Assembly (NCBI RefSeq): GCF_024706985.1
Contig: NZ_JAMCCX010000017.1
Coordinates: forward strand, 248,001-312,000
DNA length: 64,000 bases
Source of the DNA: Alicyclobacillus sp. SP_1
Lineage (GTDB): Bacteria; Bacillota; Bacilli; Alicyclobacillales; Alicyclobacillaceae
Direction: 5' to 3'
Positions within the stretch are counted from its first letter, which is position 1, and every line of letters starts with the position of its first letter. Below the pieces are notes generated by a model that was not told the origin of the DNA, ran no database searches, and saw only the letters and a list, made by a program, of their open reading frames with translations. The translations under genes and the position numbers were made by a program. Below, piece by piece: positions 32,680-43,420 of this stretch.

Positions 32680-33972
32680 ATGACAGCGAAGTGGGAAAAA
32701 ACCGGCAATAACGTAGGCGTCCTGGAAGTGGAACTGCCTAGTGAGGATTTTGGCTCGGCTTTGGACGAAGCATTTAAATCTGTGGTGAAGCGCGTCAATG
32801 TTCCTGGATTTCGTAAGGGAAAGGTTCCGCGCAAAGTTTTTGAGTCAAAGTTCGGGGTAGAGTCTCTGTATCAGGAAGCCGTAGACTATCTCTTGCCGCG
32901 GGCCTATGACGCTGCCATTCGGGAGACAGGCATTGAACCGGTCGACCGTCCTTCCGTCGATTTGCTACAAGCCGAGCGCGGAAAAGCGTTTCATTTTAAG
33001 GCGCAGGTCACGGTGAAACCTGAAGTGAAGCTTGGCCAGTATAAAGGTTTAGAGATTGAAGACAAAAAGTTCGAAGTCACGGATGAGTCTCTCGAAGAGG
33101 AACTGGACCGCATTCGCTTGAGTCACGCTCAAATCGAGGTCGTGGAAGACGGGACCGTAGAACAGGGAGACACCGTCAGCATTGATTTTGAAGGAATGGT
33201 CAATGGTGAGCCGTTTGAAGGTGGAGAGGCGGAAAACTTCGAACTGGAAATTGGCTCAGGAATGTTCATCGCTGGTTTTGAAGACCAACTGATTGGCATG
33301 GCGCCTATGGAAACACGGAAAGTCAATGTGACTTTTCCGGAGGAATATCATGTCAAGTCTTTGAGTGGACAGCCAGCGGAGTTTACCGTCGTATTGCACG
33401 ACATCAAACGAAAAGTGATGCGCGAGTTGGATGACGAGTTTGTTCAGGAAATCAGTGACTTTCAGACCGTCGAGGAATTCAAAGCGGATGTCAGCAAGTC
33501 TTTGGAACAGCGTCTCGAAGCGGAGCATCGTCGATACTTGGAAGACGCTTGTGTCGCTTTGGCAGTCGCCAATTCAGAGATTGACTTGCCGCGTGTCATG
33601 ATTGAGCATGAAATCGACGTACAGGTGGATAACTTTGCGCGTCAGTTGCAATATCAACAAATCCCGCTCGATGCTTACTTGGAGTTTACGGGTACGACGA
33701 TGGAAGAGTTGAGGTCGCAGTTTGAAGCCGGAGCGGAAGAGCGCGTTCGGACGGAACTTGTGATAGAGGCGATTGCCAAAGCGGAGAACTTGAATCCGAC
33801 CGAAGAAGACATAACGGCAGAAGTGGAGAGAATTGCAAATCAGGCTCAAATGGAAACAGACCGTGCTATGCAGCTCTTGATGATGCGTGACCCCGGTCTC
33901 CGCCAAATGATGCTCGAAATGCGCAATAGTAAAACGGCTGAGTTCCTCGTTGCAAATAGCATCATTGCTTGA
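32680..33972 (+). CDS. tig: Trigger factor (ribosome-associated chaperone and prolyl isomerase)
   Basis: The ribosome-binding N-domain carries the signature VPGFRKGKVPRKVFESKFG. The FKBP-type isomerase domain follows (VEQGDTVSIDFEGMVNG ... FIAGFEDQLIGM), then the helical C-domain. Length is 430 residues, the family norm. ATG 32680 follows AGGGAGG by nine bases. The downstream neighbours clpP, clpX and lon make a protein quality-control block. Confidence 0.97.
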   Translation: MTAKWEKTGNNVGVLEVELPSEDFGSALDEAFKSVVKRVNVPGFRKGKVPRKVFESKFGVESLYQEAVDYLLPRAYDAAIRETGIEPVDRPSVDLLQAERGKAFHFKAQVTVKPEVKLGQYKGLEIEDKKFEVTDESLEEELDRIRLSHAQIEVVEDGTVEQGDTVSIDFEGMVNGEPFEGGEAENFELEIGSGMFIAGFEDQLIGMAPMETRKVNVTFPEEYHVKSLSGQPAEFTVVLHDIKRKVMRELDDEFVQEISDFQTVEEFKADVSKSLEQRLEAEHRRYLEDACVALAVANSEIDLPRVMIEHEIDVQVDNFARQLQYQQIPLDAYLEFTGTTMEELRSQFEAGAEERVRTELVIEAIAKAENLNPTEEDITAEVERIANQAQMETDRAMQLLMMRDPGLRQMMLEMRNSKTAEFLVANSIIA

Positions 33973-34026
33973 TTTCAGGTACAATGTTCTCGTGAGAATG
34001 AAGCGTCGCTTCTCCGATAGATGGAC

Positions 34027-34060
34027 ACAAGACAAGGCACGGCATCGTGCCTTGTCTTGT
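34027..34060. repeat. 14-bp hairpin between tig and clpP
   Basis: ACAAGACAAGGCAC (34027-34040) and GTGCCTTGTCTTGT (34047-34060) form a perfect stem with loop GGCATC. There is no U-tract. It may be a weak terminator of tig or part of the clpP leader. Confidence 0.6.
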
Positions 34061-34101
34061 CACAGCCGACTTCGTGGGCGCGCAAAGGAGGTTTTCGGTG
34101 C

Positions 34102-34689
34102 ATGAGCTTGACACCGATTGTCATCGAGCAAACCAGTCGGGGCGAACGGTCGTACGACATATATTCGCGACTGTTGCGGGACCGTATCATTCTGTTAGGC
34201 ACGCCCATTGACGACTATGTTGCGAATTCTATTGTCGCGCAGTTGTTGTTTCTTGCTGCAGACGACCCAGAGCGAGACATACAGCTATACATCAACAGCC
34301 CGGGTGGTTCCGTGACGGCTGGCATGGCCATCTTTGACACCATGCAGCACATTAAGCCGGCAGTGTCCACGATGTGCGTTGGGATGGCGGCCAGTATGGG
34401 TGCATTTTTACTTGCTGCCGGGGAAAAAGGAAAGCGCTTTGCCTTGCCGAATTCGGAAATTATGATTCACCAGCCGCTTGGCGGCGTACAAGGACAGGCG
34501 TCCGACATTAAAATTCACGCTGATTGGATTTTGAAGACGAAAGACAAACTAAATACCATCTTGTCCGAACGCACAGGCCAGCCTTTGGCAAAAGTCGAAC
34601 AGGACACAGACCGAGATAACTTTCTTTCTGCGGAAGAAGCCAAGGAATATGGGTTGATTGACGACGTGATTCAATACGGGGCCAAGTGA
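34102..34689 (+). CDS. clpP: ATP-dependent Clp protease proteolytic subunit
   Basis: ClpP forms the 14-subunit serine protease chamber. The catalytic triad is visible: S98 (GMAASMG), H123 (MIHQP) and D172. The oxyanion strand is [12 protein letters not shown]. Length is 195 residues. ATG 34102 follows a full AAAGGAGG. clpX, its unfoldase partner, follows after 53 bases. Confidence 0.98.
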   Translation: MSLTPIVIEQTSRGERSYDIYSRLLRDRIILLGTPIDDYVANSIVAQLLFLAADDPERDIQLYINSPGGSVTAGMAIFDTMQHIKPAVSTMCVGMAASMGAFLLAAGEKGKRFALPNSEIMIHQPLGGVQGQASDIKIHADWILKTKDKLNTILSERTGQPLAKVEQDTDRDNFLSAEEAKEYGLIDDVIQYGAK

Positions 34690-34742
34690 CGTTGTGGCAG
34701 GGAAGATTCCCAGAGGCGCGACTGTAGGGGAGGGAATGCGTC

Positions 34743-36020
34743 GTGTTTAAATTTAACGAGGAAAAGGGTCAGTTAAAGTGCTCTTTTTGTGGGAAGACGC
34801 AAGAGCAAGTTCGTAAGTTGGTTGCAGGGCCGGGCGTGTATATCTGCGATGAATGCATTGAGCTGTGCAATGAAATTGTTGAAGAGCAGCTTGGCGAAGA
34901 CGATGAATTTGAACTCAAAGATGTGCCAAAGCCGACGGAAATCAAGGCCATTCTAGACCAGTATGTGATTGGTCAAGAGACGGCCAAGCGCTCTCTGTCG
35001 GTGGCTGTATATAATCACTACAAGCGCATCAACATGGGAACTGGCAAGGGGGATGACGTCGAACTCTCTAAGTCCAACATCATGTTGCTGGGTCCAACTG
35101 GTAGCGGCAAGACGCTTTTGGCGCAGACTTTAGCGAGAATTCTGAATGTGCCTTTTGCCATTGCCGATGCTACGTCTTTGACAGAAGCTGGGTATGTCGG
35201 CGAAGATGTCGAGAATATTTTGCTAAAGCTGATTCAAGCGGCAGACTACGATGTAGAGAAGGCGGAGAGAGGCATTATCTACATCGATGAGATTGATAAA
35301 ATCGCCAGAAAGTCGGAAAATCCATCAATCACCAGGGATGTTTCTGGAGAAGGGGTTCAGCAAGCCCTTTTAAAAATACTCGAGGGAACCGTGGCGAGTG
35401 TTCCACCGCAGGGAGGGCGAAAACATCCTCATCAGGAATTCATCCAGATTGACACGACGAATATTTTGTTCGTGTGTGGCGGTGCTTTTGATGGGATTGA
35501 ACCCATCATCAAGCGGCGCTTGGGTCGCAAGGTGATTGGTTTTGGAGCAGCGGCTACGGCTGCTGGACCAGTTGACAACGGAGATTTGATGACGAGGGTC
35601 TTACCAGAGGACCTATTGAAGTTTGGCTTGATTCCCGAGTTTGTAGGCCGATTGCCGGTGGTTACCACATTGGAAGCACTGGATGAAACGGCTTTGAAGC
35701 GTATTTTGACAGAACCAAAGAACGCGTTGGTTCGTCAGTTCCAAAAGTTACTTGACTTGGATGGAGTCACTCTTGAATTTCAGGAAGATGCACTCAGTGT
35801 CATCGCCAAAGAGGCTATTAAGCGAGGCACTGGCGCCAGAGGGTTGCGGGCGATTATTGAATCCATCATGCTTGATGTGATGTACGAACTGCCCTCTCGG
35901 GAGGATGTACAACGTTGTATCATTACTCGAGAAGCTGCGACCCACGAGGAGTTGCCCATTTTGATGGGCAAGGACGGGAAATCCATGAAAGTGTTTCGCA
36001 AATCTGAAGAGACTGCATAA
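34743..36020 (+). CDS. clpX: ClpX, AAA+ unfoldase of ClpXP
   Basis: The N-terminal zinc-binding domain has CSFCGKTQ and CDECIELC. The AAA+ core has Walker A GPTGSGKT, Walker [10 protein letters not shown] and the pore loop GYVGEDVE. The IGF loop that docks on ClpP is KVIGFGA. Length is 425 residues. GTG 34743 follows GGGGAGGG. A terminator lies downstream. Confidence 0.98.
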   Translation: MFKFNEEKGQLKCSFCGKTQEQVRKLVAGPGVYICDECIELCNEIVEEQLGEDDEFELKDVPKPTEIKAILDQYVIGQETAKRSLSVAVYNHYKRINMGTGKGDDVELSKSNIMLLGPTGSGKTLLAQTLARILNVPFAIADATSLTEAGYVGEDVENILLKLIQAADYDVEKAERGIIYIDEIDKIARKSENPSITRDVSGEGVQQALLKILEGTVASVPPQGGRKHPHQEFIQIDTTNILFVCGGAFDGIEPIIKRRLGRKVIGFGAAATAAGPVDNGDLMTRVLPEDLLKFGLIPEFVGRLPVVTTLEALDETALKRILTEPKNALVRQFQKLLDLDGVTLEFQEDALSVIAKEAIKRGTGARGLRAIIESIMLDVMYELPSREDVQRCIITREAATHEELPILMGKDGKSMKVFRKSEETA

Positions 36021-36065
36021 TTCCCGCGGGCATGGTTTGGGCATTACCTGTTGAGGATTTGTCAT

Positions 36066-36106
36066 GAGCGCACTTCGAGAAGAGATTCTCGGGTGCGCTT
36101 TTGTTT
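36066..36106 (+). terminator. Rho-independent terminator after clpX
   Basis: GCGCAC (36068-36073) pairs with GTGCGC (36093-36098), with inner CGAGAA/TTCTCG pairing, followed by TTTTGTTT. Confidence 0.8.
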
Positions 36107-36171
36107 ACGTCCTGTCCGAGTCGGCAATACTGCTTCTAATGTCCATTGGTGCCATATGGGAGGGAGCAGAG

Positions 36172-37854
36172 ATGAATCTTAGTATACTGGCCGTGATTCA
36201 GGTGTTTTTCGCCATCATCATCGGTCTCTATTTTTGGAATCTATTAAAGACACAGAACCAAAACCGACACGCCATTGAACGTGAGTCGAAAAAGGAGTTA
36301 GAGCGGCTCCATCGTCTGCGGAGTATTTCGCTATCCGAACCCCTGTCGGAGCGCACAAGGCCGAGTTCCATGGCTGATATTGTTGGACAGGAGGAAGGTC
36401 TGCGCGCGCTTCGAGCCGCACTCTGCGGTCCAAACCCGCAGCATGTACTGATTTACGGACCCCCGGGGGTCGGGAAAACCGCAGCGGCCAGAGTCATTTT
36501 AGCGGAAGCGAGAAAGTCCGTGTCCTCTCCTTTCGCGGAGGACGCGAAGTTCATCGAGTTGGACGCTACAACGGCACGGTTTGATGAGCGAGGTATTGCC
36601 GATCCACTCATCGGATCGGTCCATGACCCAATCTATCAAGGAGCGGGTGCCATGGGTGTCGCGGGCATTCCTCAACCGAAGCCGGGGGCAGTCACGAAAG
36701 CACATGGCGGAGTCTTGTTTATCGATGAAATCGGCGAATTGCATCCGATTCAAATGAACAAATTGCTGAAAGTTTTAGAAGACCGAAAAGTTTTTTTGGA
36801 GAGTGCTTATTACAGCAGCGAAGACCATGCCATTCCGGGTCACATTCACGACATTTTTCAAAATGGCTTACCTGCCGACTTTCGGCTGGTGGGTGCGACA
36901 ACTCGCTCTCCGGAAGAAATTCCACCAGCGATTCGATCTCGCTGCATGGAAGTGTTTTTCCGTTCCTTGAGTCGTCAGGAAATTGAATCCGTGGCGCGTG
37001 GCGCGTTCGCAAAATTGAACATGGAGGTGGACAAAGCTGTCATCTCGGAAGTTGCCAATTATGCCACGAACGGTCGCGATGCTGTCAACATTGTACAAAT
37101 TGCAGGTGGCATTGCATTAACAGAAGGACGAGAGACCGTTCGCTTGGAAGATATCCAATGGGTCATTCGATTTACACACATCTCGCCGAGACCGGAGAGA
37201 CAAATTTCCGACCTTCCGCAGGTTGGTGTGGTTAATGGGTTGGCGGTCTACGGTCCGTCTTCCGGTCTTTTGTTAGAGGTCGAAGTGGTGGCTGAGCGAG
37301 CGGTTGCCGGGCATGGGCGAGTTACCATTGGCGGATTGGTGGAGGAAGAAACCATCAACGGACGGGACCGAAGCATGCGCCGCAAGTCCATGGCGAAAGG
37401 GTCGCTTGACAATGTTTTAACCGCATTGCACCGCCTCGGCGGCATCCATCCGTTTGCGTATGACTTGCACATTAATTTTCCGGGTGGAATTCCGGTCGAC
37501 GGCCCGAGTGCTGGAGTCACCATGGCAGTTGGTGTCTTTTCCGCCATTACGGGCAGGCCTGTGTTGAATACGGTGGCCATGACTGGGGAACTCTCCATCC
37601 GTGGACTCGTTCGGCCGGTCGGCGGAGTACCGGCAAAAATAGAGGCTGCTCGGGACGCGGGCGCAACGACTGTACTGATTCCGAGGGAGAACTGGCAAGA
37701 GACCTTTCGCGACATTCCAGGAGTGAAAGTCGTGCCTGTGGAAAAACTGGTGGACGTACTGCGACTGAGTGTCGTCGGTAGCGGTGAACAGCTTCCGGGA
37801 GACATAGCGGCCATTCCCGTAGCAGAACCTTCCTCTTGGACTGCCTCAGTGTAA
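36172..37854 (+). CDS. lonB: LonB, membrane-anchored Lon-type protease
   Basis: LonB is the Lon paralogue of spore-formers; in B. subtilis it is made in the forespore. One N-terminal membrane span (ILAVIQVFFAIIIGLYFW) precedes the AAA+ domain with Walker A GPPGVGKT and Walker B LFIDEIGEL. The Lon protease domain has S446 (DGPSAGVT) and K489 as the catalytic dyad. ATG 36172 follows GGGAGGG and gives 560 residues, close to the B. subtilis protein. An upstream in-frame ATG at 36064 lies in the clpX terminator. Confidence 0.95.
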   Translation: MNLSILAVIQVFFAIIIGLYFWNLLKTQNQNRHAIERESKKELERLHRLRSISLSEPLSERTRPSSMADIVGQEEGLRALRAALCGPNPQHVLIYGPPGVGKTAAARVILAEARKSVSSPFAEDAKFIELDATTARFDERGIADPLIGSVHDPIYQGAGAMGVAGIPQPKPGAVTKAHGGVLFIDEIGELHPIQMNKLLKVLEDRKVFLESAYYSSEDHAIPGHIHDIFQNGLPADFRLVGATTRSPEEIPPAIRSRCMEVFFRSLSRQEIESVARGAFAKLNMEVDKAVISEVANYATNGRDAVNIVQIAGGIALTEGRETVRLEDIQWVIRFTHISPRPERQISDLPQVGVVNGLAVYGPSSGLLLEVEVVAERAVAGHGRVTIGGLVEEETINGRDRSMRRKSMAKGSLDNVLTALHRLGGIHPFAYDLHINFPGGIPVDGPSAGVTMAVGVFSAITGRPVLNTVAMTGELSIRGLVRPVGGVPAKIEAARDAGATTVLIPRENWQETFRDIPGVKVVPVEKLVDVLRLSVVGSGEQLPGDIAAIPVAEPSSWTASV

Positions 37855-37931
37855 TTGTACGCACACGGGAGACTCCGGGTCAGCACTGCGGTCGAATAGG
37901 TTCGTGGTTGTGGGGTGAAGGACCGGACAAG

Positions 37932-37960
37932 TTGGACTTGTCATGCCGAATCTGTACAAT
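37932..37960 (+). promoter_or_regulatory. Sigma-A promoter of lonA
   Basis: TTGGAC (37932-37937) and TACAAT (37955-37960), spacer 17 bases, 56 bases upstream of the lonA ATG. Confidence 0.75.
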
Positions 37961-38015
37961 GGAGTGGTAAGGAAGCAGACATCTGGGAGAGAAGTTCATT
38001 CGGGGGTGGAACAGC

Positions 38016-40442
38016 ATGGCAACAGACACACCCAAAGAGGCAAATACTTATCCACTCTTGCCTTTGAGAGGCCTGTTGGTTTTTCCGTCCATGGTCCTTC
38101 ATTTTGACGTGGGGCGCGAAAAGTCGATACGGGCATTAGAGCGAGCAGTGGTTGCAAATAATCTGATTGTCCTGTCCTCACAAGAAGACGGTCAGGTGGA
38201 TGACCCTTCTGTGGACGATTTGTATGAGGTTGGGACACTGGCCAAAGTCAAGCAGATGATGAAGTTGCCTAACAGCACCATTCGCGTCTTGGTCGAGGGT
38301 GTGGCGCGTGTGCGTATTGTCGAATACACACGCATCGAGGATTGGTTTGAGGTCGAGGTGGACATGCCGGAGCAACCGGTAAGTGACCATAACGACCCTC
38401 ACGTTCAGGCGCTTATTCGCTCAGTTTTGCAACAATTTGAGCAGTATTCCAAGCTCTCCAAAAAGGTCGATCAAGAGACGTATGCGAGCGTGGTGGATAT
38501 TGATAACCCAGACCGATTTGCGGATGCGGTAGCGGCGCATCTTCCTCTCAAGGTACGCGAGAAGCAAGATTTGCTCGAAGAGTTTGAAGTGGTTCCACGC
38601 TTGGAGCGGCTCCTTCAAATTCTTTCAGATGAACGCGAAATTTTAGAGTTGGAGCGAAATATTCACCAAAGAGTCCGAAAGCAGATGGAACGCACTCAAA
38701 AAGAGTACTATTTGCGAGAACAAATGAAAGCTATTCAACGGGAATTGGGTGAGCGGGAAGGACGCAGCGGCGAGGTCGAAGAGTTGCGCGAGGAGATGGC
38801 GGGTAAACCCCTTCCCGAGTCGGTGAGAGAGCGTCTTGAGCGCGAACTGGAGCGCCTGGAAAGAATCCCGCAAGCGTCGGCAGAGGGCACGGTTGCCCGC
38901 ACGTACATTGAATGGCTCTTGGCGCTTCCATGGCTGGAACAGGCGAAGACGCGCCTTGATTTGCGCCGTGCCGAGCGTATTTTGAACGATGAGCATTATG
39001 GCCTCGAGAAAGTCAAGGAGAGAATTCTCGAATTTTTGGCTGTGCAAAAATTGGCGAATCGGGTCACGGGACCCATCATTTGTCTCGCAGGACCTCCAGG
39101 CGTAGGCAAAACGTCGCTCGCTCGGTCCATCGCCACCTCGCTGGGACGGCCGTTTGTGCGCGCTTCCCTTGGCGGTGTGCGAGACGAGGCAGAGATTCGC
39201 GGCCATCGTCGCACATACATCGGGGCTCTTCCTGGCCGCGTCTTGCAAGGATTAAAGACAGCCGGGGTGCGCAATCCAGTGTTTCTCTTGGACGAAATCG
39301 ATAAAATGGCGAGTGACTTTCGCGGAGATCCTGGTTCTGCGCTGCTCGAGGTGCTCGACCCGGAGCAGAATGCCACGTTCTCGGACCACTATATCGAGAT
39401 TCCGTTTGACTTGTCGAATGTTCTCTTTATCACGACGGCGAACAACATCTATGAAATCCCAGCACCACTTCGCGACCGAATGGAAGTCATTCAGCTGAGC
39501 GGATACACAGAGCTAGAGAAGTTGAACATCGCCAAGCGTCATTTGTTGCCGCGGCAGAAAGAGAAACATGCGTTGAAGCGGGATCAACTAAAAATCCCAG
39601 ACTCCGTTATCCTCGAGTTGATTCGCTACTACACGCGTGAGGCTGGAGTGCGGCAGTTGGAGCGTCTGTTGGCGAGCGTATGCCGGAAAGTTGCGCGCAA
39701 AATTGCCACGGATGAACAAACTAAAATGAACATCACCGCGGCTCTCTTGAAAGAGTTTCTGGGTCCCCATATCTTCCATTTTGGGGAGATTGATCTCGTC
39801 GATGAAGCGGGAGTCGTCAACGGACTGGCTTGGACGGAAGCTGGTGGTGACTTGCTCAATGTGGAAGTATCAGCGGTGCCGGGCAATGGGAAAATGGTAA
39901 TTACGGGACAACTTGGCGAAGTCATGAAGGAGAGCGCGCAAACGGCGTTATCGTACGTGCGTTCGCGAGTGCACGATTTGGGTATTCCACCAGATTTTTA
40001 TGAACGCGTGGACTTGCATGTTCACGTCCCGGAAGGTGCCATACCGAAGGATGGGCCGTCCGCTGGTATCACGATGGCAACGGCCATCGCTTCAGCGCTG
40101 ACCGGGCGCAAAGTTCGACACGACGTCGCAATGACCGGAGAAATCACGCTTCGAGGTCGAGTTTTAGCCATCGGAGGATTGCGGGAAAAGGCGATGGCGG
40201 CTCATCGAGCGAACATTCGCATGCTGATTCATCCGGAGGCCAACGTGAAAGATTTGCGTGACATTCCGGATGTTGTCAAAGAGGACATCGAGTTTCGCGC
40301 CGTGAAGCATATGGATGATGTTCTTGAGCTAGCGTTGGTAGATGGCCCACCGTTTGGCGTCAATGAGACCCTCTTTGCTTCGCCGGACATGCCCGGTCTG
40401 TTGCATGATAGCTCGTATCAAGGTGGAGGAGCTCATCAATGA
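38016..40442 (+). CDS. lonA: LonA, ATP-dependent protease La
   Basis: The 808-residue cytosolic protease has the N-terminal LON substrate domain ([15 protein letters not shown]), coiled-coil linker, AAA+ core (Walker A GPPGVGKT, Walker [11 protein letters not shown]) and the protease domain with S682 (DGPSAGIT) and K725 (REKAMA). GGGGGTGG precedes ATG 38016. ysxC overlaps its stop by four bases. Confidence 0.98.
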   Translation: MATDTPKEANTYPLLPLRGLLVFPSMVLHFDVGREKSIRALERAVVANNLIVLSSQEDGQVDDPSVDDLYEVGTLAKVKQMMKLPNSTIRVLVEGVARVRIVEYTRIEDWFEVEVDMPEQPVSDHNDPHVQALIRSVLQQFEQYSKLSKKVDQETYASVVDIDNPDRFADAVAAHLPLKVREKQDLLEEFEVVPRLERLLQILSDEREILELERNIHQRVRKQMERTQKEYYLREQMKAIQRELGEREGRSGEVEELREEMAGKPLPESVRERLERELERLERIPQASAEGTVARTYIEWLLALPWLEQAKTRLDLRRAERILNDEHYGLEKVKERILEFLAVQKLANRVTGPIICLAGPPGVGKTSLARSIATSLGRPFVRASLGGVRDEAEIRGHRRTYIGALPGRVLQGLKTAGVRNPVFLLDEIDKMASDFRGDPGSALLEVLDPEQNATFSDHYIEIPFDLSNVLFITTANNIYEIPAPLRDRMEVIQLSGYTELEKLNIAKRHLLPRQKEKHALKRDQLKIPDSVILELIRYYTREAGVRQLERLLASVCRKVARKIATDEQTKMNITAALLKEFLGPHIFHFGEIDLVDEAGVVNGLAWTEAGGDLLNVEVSAVPGNGKMVITGQLGEVMKESAQTALSYVRSRVHDLGIPPDFYERVDLHVHVPEGAIPKDGPSAGITMATAIASALTGRKVRHDVAMTGEITLRGRVLAIGGLREKAMAAHRANIRMLIHPEANVKDLRDIPDVVKEDIEFRAVKHMDDVLELALVDGPPFGVNETLFASPDMPGLLHDSSYQGGGAHQ

Positions 40443-41041
40443 TAGTCAAGCAGGTGTCGTTTGAACTTGGTGCTGTGCGCCCATCCCAGTGGCCCAGGGA
40501 TGGGCTTCCTGAGTTTGCCTTCATCGGCCGTAGCAACGTAGGCAAGTCCTCGCTACTCAATCGTTTATTGCAGAGAAAGTCGATTGCTAGAGTTTCTCAA
40601 CATCCTGGTAAGACGCAACAAATTAATTTTTATCGAATTAATGATGCGTTTCGATTTGCAGACCTACCGGGATATGGGTATGCGACCGTCTCCAAACTTC
40701 AGCGGGCGGCTTTTCAGCGCTGGATTAAAGGGTATATTGAACTGCGCGAGCCGTTGGCGAGAGTTCTTCACTTAGTGGACATTCGGCACGAGCCATCGAA
40801 GGAGGATGTACAGTATCATCAACTTCTGCAGGAGGTCGGTTGCCCGATGCTCGTCATAGCCACGAAGCAGGACAAGATATCGAAGTCCGCGATTCAACCG
40901 TCCATTCAGCGGATTGCATCTTGTCTTCAAACGGGTGTGACAATCGTACCTGTCTCTGCTACCAATGCTCAAAATATAGATTCTGTGTGGAGTGTCTTGG
41001 ATGCAGATATTCTCTCCTTCTCTTCGGATGCGAGCGATTGA
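40439..41041 (+). CDS. ysxC: YsxC/EngB ribosome-assembly GTPase
   Basis: The essential 50S-assembly GTPase shows G1 [10 protein letters not shown]3 DLPGYGYA, G4 ATKQDK and G5 VSATNA in 200 residues. The ATGA overlap with lonA indicates co-translation. Lon-ysxC-hemA order is the same in B. subtilis. Confidence 0.96.
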   Translation: MIVKQVSFELGAVRPSQWPRDGLPEFAFIGRSNVGKSSLLNRLLQRKSIARVSQHPGKTQQINFYRINDAFRFADLPGYGYATVSKLQRAAFQRWIKGYIELREPLARVLHLVDIRHEPSKEDVQYHQLLQEVGCPMLVIATKQDKISKSAIQPSIQRIASCLQTGVTIVPVSATNAQNIDSVWSVLDADILSFSSDASD

Positions 41042-41138
41042 CACGGTACCGACACAACTGAGATAGCTCGACCAGCCTTGTTTTTGTTATACTTTGACTT
41101 GGAGAAGCTGGAATTGTATTTTTGGGGGTGCCTGCACC

Positions 41139-42566
41139 ATGCAGATCATCGTCATCGGCGCAAATCATACGACGGCTTCCGTCGATGTTCGGGAGAAGCT
41201 GAGCTACCGTGAGGATGAAGCACGGGAAGCATTGCGTAAATTTAAGGACTCCCGTTCGATGTTTGAGACGATTTTGGTCTCTACGTGCAATCGTACGGAA
41301 GTGTATACGTTGACCACGTCCCGCAAAGCAGCGGTCGATTATATTTGTCATGTCTTTGCGTCACGAGCGGGTTTGTCCGTGTCCGAGATGCAGACGCATC
41401 TCTATGTACATGAAGGTCAGGCTGCAGCCCGCCACGCGATGAAAGTAGCAGCTGGACTGGACTCCATCGTGGTTGGAGAGACGCAAATTCTCGGTCAAAT
41501 GAAACAAGCATTTGCACTTGCGCAGGAATGCGGTACGGTTGGTTCCATGTTGCAAAAGCTGTTTCAGCAAGTGGTGGAAGTTGGAAAGCGTGTGCATACG
41601 GAGACGTCCATCAGCAAGACACCCGTATCTGTGGCTTACGCCGCTGTTCAACTGGCGAAAAAAATATACGGGTCAAGCAAGGCTCGTTCTGCCTTGGTTC
41701 TCGGCGCGGGGAGTATGGCGAAATTGGCCGCTGAACATTTGGCCAGTCAGTTTGAGGGTCCATTGTGGATAGCGAACCGCACGTTCGGTCGAGCGGTTGA
41801 GTTGGCAGAGGCGGTCGGAGGCAAAGCAATTCCGTGGGAAGATGTTGAAACCATTTTGTCGAAAGTGGACATTGTCTTGACTGCAACGGGTGCCAAAGAC
41901 CCGGTGTTGTCCTTGGCCCAAGTTCAGAGAGCGCAAAAGCAGCGCCGGGGTCAGCCTCAATTTATTGTCGACATTGGTTTGCCGCGCAATGTCGAGATGT
42001 CCGTTTCGCAAGTCAAAGATGTCTTCTTGTTTGATGTCGATGACCTGCGTGGGGTCATTCAGGCAAATTTTGAAGAGCGCGCACGTGAAGCCGTTGTGGC
42101 GAGCGAGTTGATTGAACAGAGTCTCACCTCGTTTGAAAACTGGGTGACGTCGCTCAGGATGGTACCCGTTATTTCGGCGGTGCGAGCTAAAGGGGCTAAC
42201 ATCCAGCGCGATGTGATGCACAGCTTGGAAAATAAATTGCCGGATTTGAATGATAGGGAAAAGAAGTTGATAGCCAAGCACATGATGAGTATTGTCAACC
42301 AGCTCTTGAAAGACCCGATTGAACAAATGAAAGAAATGGGAACCATGAAAAAACCATCGATTTCTCCCGAGGGCATGGCGAGTCTCTTCGGGGTGGAGGC
42401 AGAGTTGTCTGCAGTGGACACGTTTTCTGATGTCCTGCCGACCCATTCTATGCTGGAAGATTTTTTGTCCATGTGGCGTGGTGGCGAGAGTGCACCATCG
42501 ACTCCCGCTGAAGAATTGGTAGCGGTTGCTGGTATGGGGTCGGTTCGCACTCGCCGCGAATGCTGA
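41139..42566 (+). CDS. hemA: Glutamyl-tRNA reductase
   Basis: First step of the C5 haem pathway: glutamyl-tRNA to glutamate-1-semialdehyde. The catalytic Cys 50 is in STCNRTE, GLDSIVVGETQILGQ follows, and the NADPH domain begins LVLGAGSMAKLAAEHL. Length is 475 residues from ATG 41139. GGGGGTG lies upstream. It leads the hemAXCDBL operon. Confidence 0.97.
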   Translation: MQIIVIGANHTTASVDVREKLSYREDEAREALRKFKDSRSMFETILVSTCNRTEVYTLTTSRKAAVDYICHVFASRAGLSVSEMQTHLYVHEGQAAARHAMKVAAGLDSIVVGETQILGQMKQAFALAQECGTVGSMLQKLFQQVVEVGKRVHTETSISKTPVSVAYAAVQLAKKIYGSSKARSALVLGAGSMAKLAAEHLASQFEGPLWIANRTFGRAVELAEAVGGKAIPWEDVETILSKVDIVLTATGAKDPVLSLAQVQRAQKQRRGQPQFIVDIGLPRNVEMSVSQVKDVFLFDVDDLRGVIQANFEERAREAVVASELIEQSLTSFENWVTSLRMVPVISAVRAKGANIQRDVMHSLENKLPDLNDREKKLIAKHMMSIVNQLLKDPIEQMKEMGTMKKPSISPEGMASLFGVEAELSAVDTFSDVLPTHSMLEDFLSMWRGGESAPSTPAEELVAVAGMGSVRTRREC

Positions 42567-43396
42567 CCGGTAATCGCCTTCTATTAGACTTTACCATTTT
42601 CATCTACGCAAGTAGTTTGACGCTCTTCTTTTGGGATACGGTAGCTCCAAAACGCGGAATGAACCGAGCTGCACTACTCCTTTTATTCCTAGTCTTTAGC
42701 GGTGAGACCGCGTTCCTCCTGAAGCGGCTGTTTGCGTTCCACGCGGCTCCACTCTACACGCGATTTGACACGTTGCTGCTCGTCTCTTGGCTTGTGCTTC
42801 TGGTAACGTTGGTGGTCGACGCGTTTTTTCGTGTCGGCCTGCTTGTCTTCTTCGCCAACGTCATCGCGTTTGGATTCGTTGTGTTCGACAGCTTTGCCCC
42901 GCTCGAGGTGGGCGAGACGGTACATGAACAGGCGGATTTACTGCTCTTGCACGTGGGTTTCGCTGTTCTGGGATATGTTTGCTTCACGTTAGCTTTCGCG
43001 TTTGCAGGTATGTACCTTCTGCAGAATATGCTACTGTTGCAGAAGAGGTGGAACCGTTGGTACCTTGGGTTACCGAGTCTGGCCGACTTGGAGCGGTTTA
43101 GCCACCGCAGTACGCTGATTGGCTTTCCGCTGTTGATGGTGTCGATGGTGCTCGGTTTTGTTTGGGGTCGACTGGTTTATCATCATTGGATTTGGCTTGA
43201 CGTCAAGCCCATCCTCACCTTTTTGAACTGGGTATGCTATGGCGTGTACTTGTGGCTGTATCACTCATCGTCCTGGTCGCGTTCAAACCTCATGAAGTGG
43301 AACGTCGCGTGCTTCGTATTTTTGTTGGTCAATTTTTTTGTCGGTAGCGATTTCAGTACATATCATCCATGGACATCCACAGGTATTTTGGGTTGA
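42560..43396 (+). CDS. hemX: HemX-like cytochrome c assembly-type membrane protein
   Basis: This 278-residue protein has about eight membrane spans and resembles the CcsA/CcmC family (HVGFAVLGYVCFTLAFAFAGMY; WGRLVYHHWIWLDVKP). In B. subtilis HemX lowers HemA abundance. The ATG overlaps the hemA stop by seven bases. Confidence 0.9.
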   Translation: MLTGNRLLLDFTIFIYASSLTLFFWDTVAPKRGMNRAALLLLFLVFSGETAFLLKRLFAFHAAPLYTRFDTLLLVSWLVLLVTLVVDAFFRVGLLVFFANVIAFGFVVFDSFAPLEVGETVHEQADLLLLHVGFAVLGYVCFTLAFAFAGMYLLQNMLLLQKRWNRWYLGLPSLADLERFSHRSTLIGFPLLMVSMVLGFVWGRLVYHHWIWLDVKPILTFLNWVCYGVYLWLYHSSSWSRSNLMKWNVACFVFLLVNFFVGSDFSTYHPWTSTGILG

Positions 43397-43420
43397 TGGG
43401 TGGAGGGGAGCGGTGGCAAG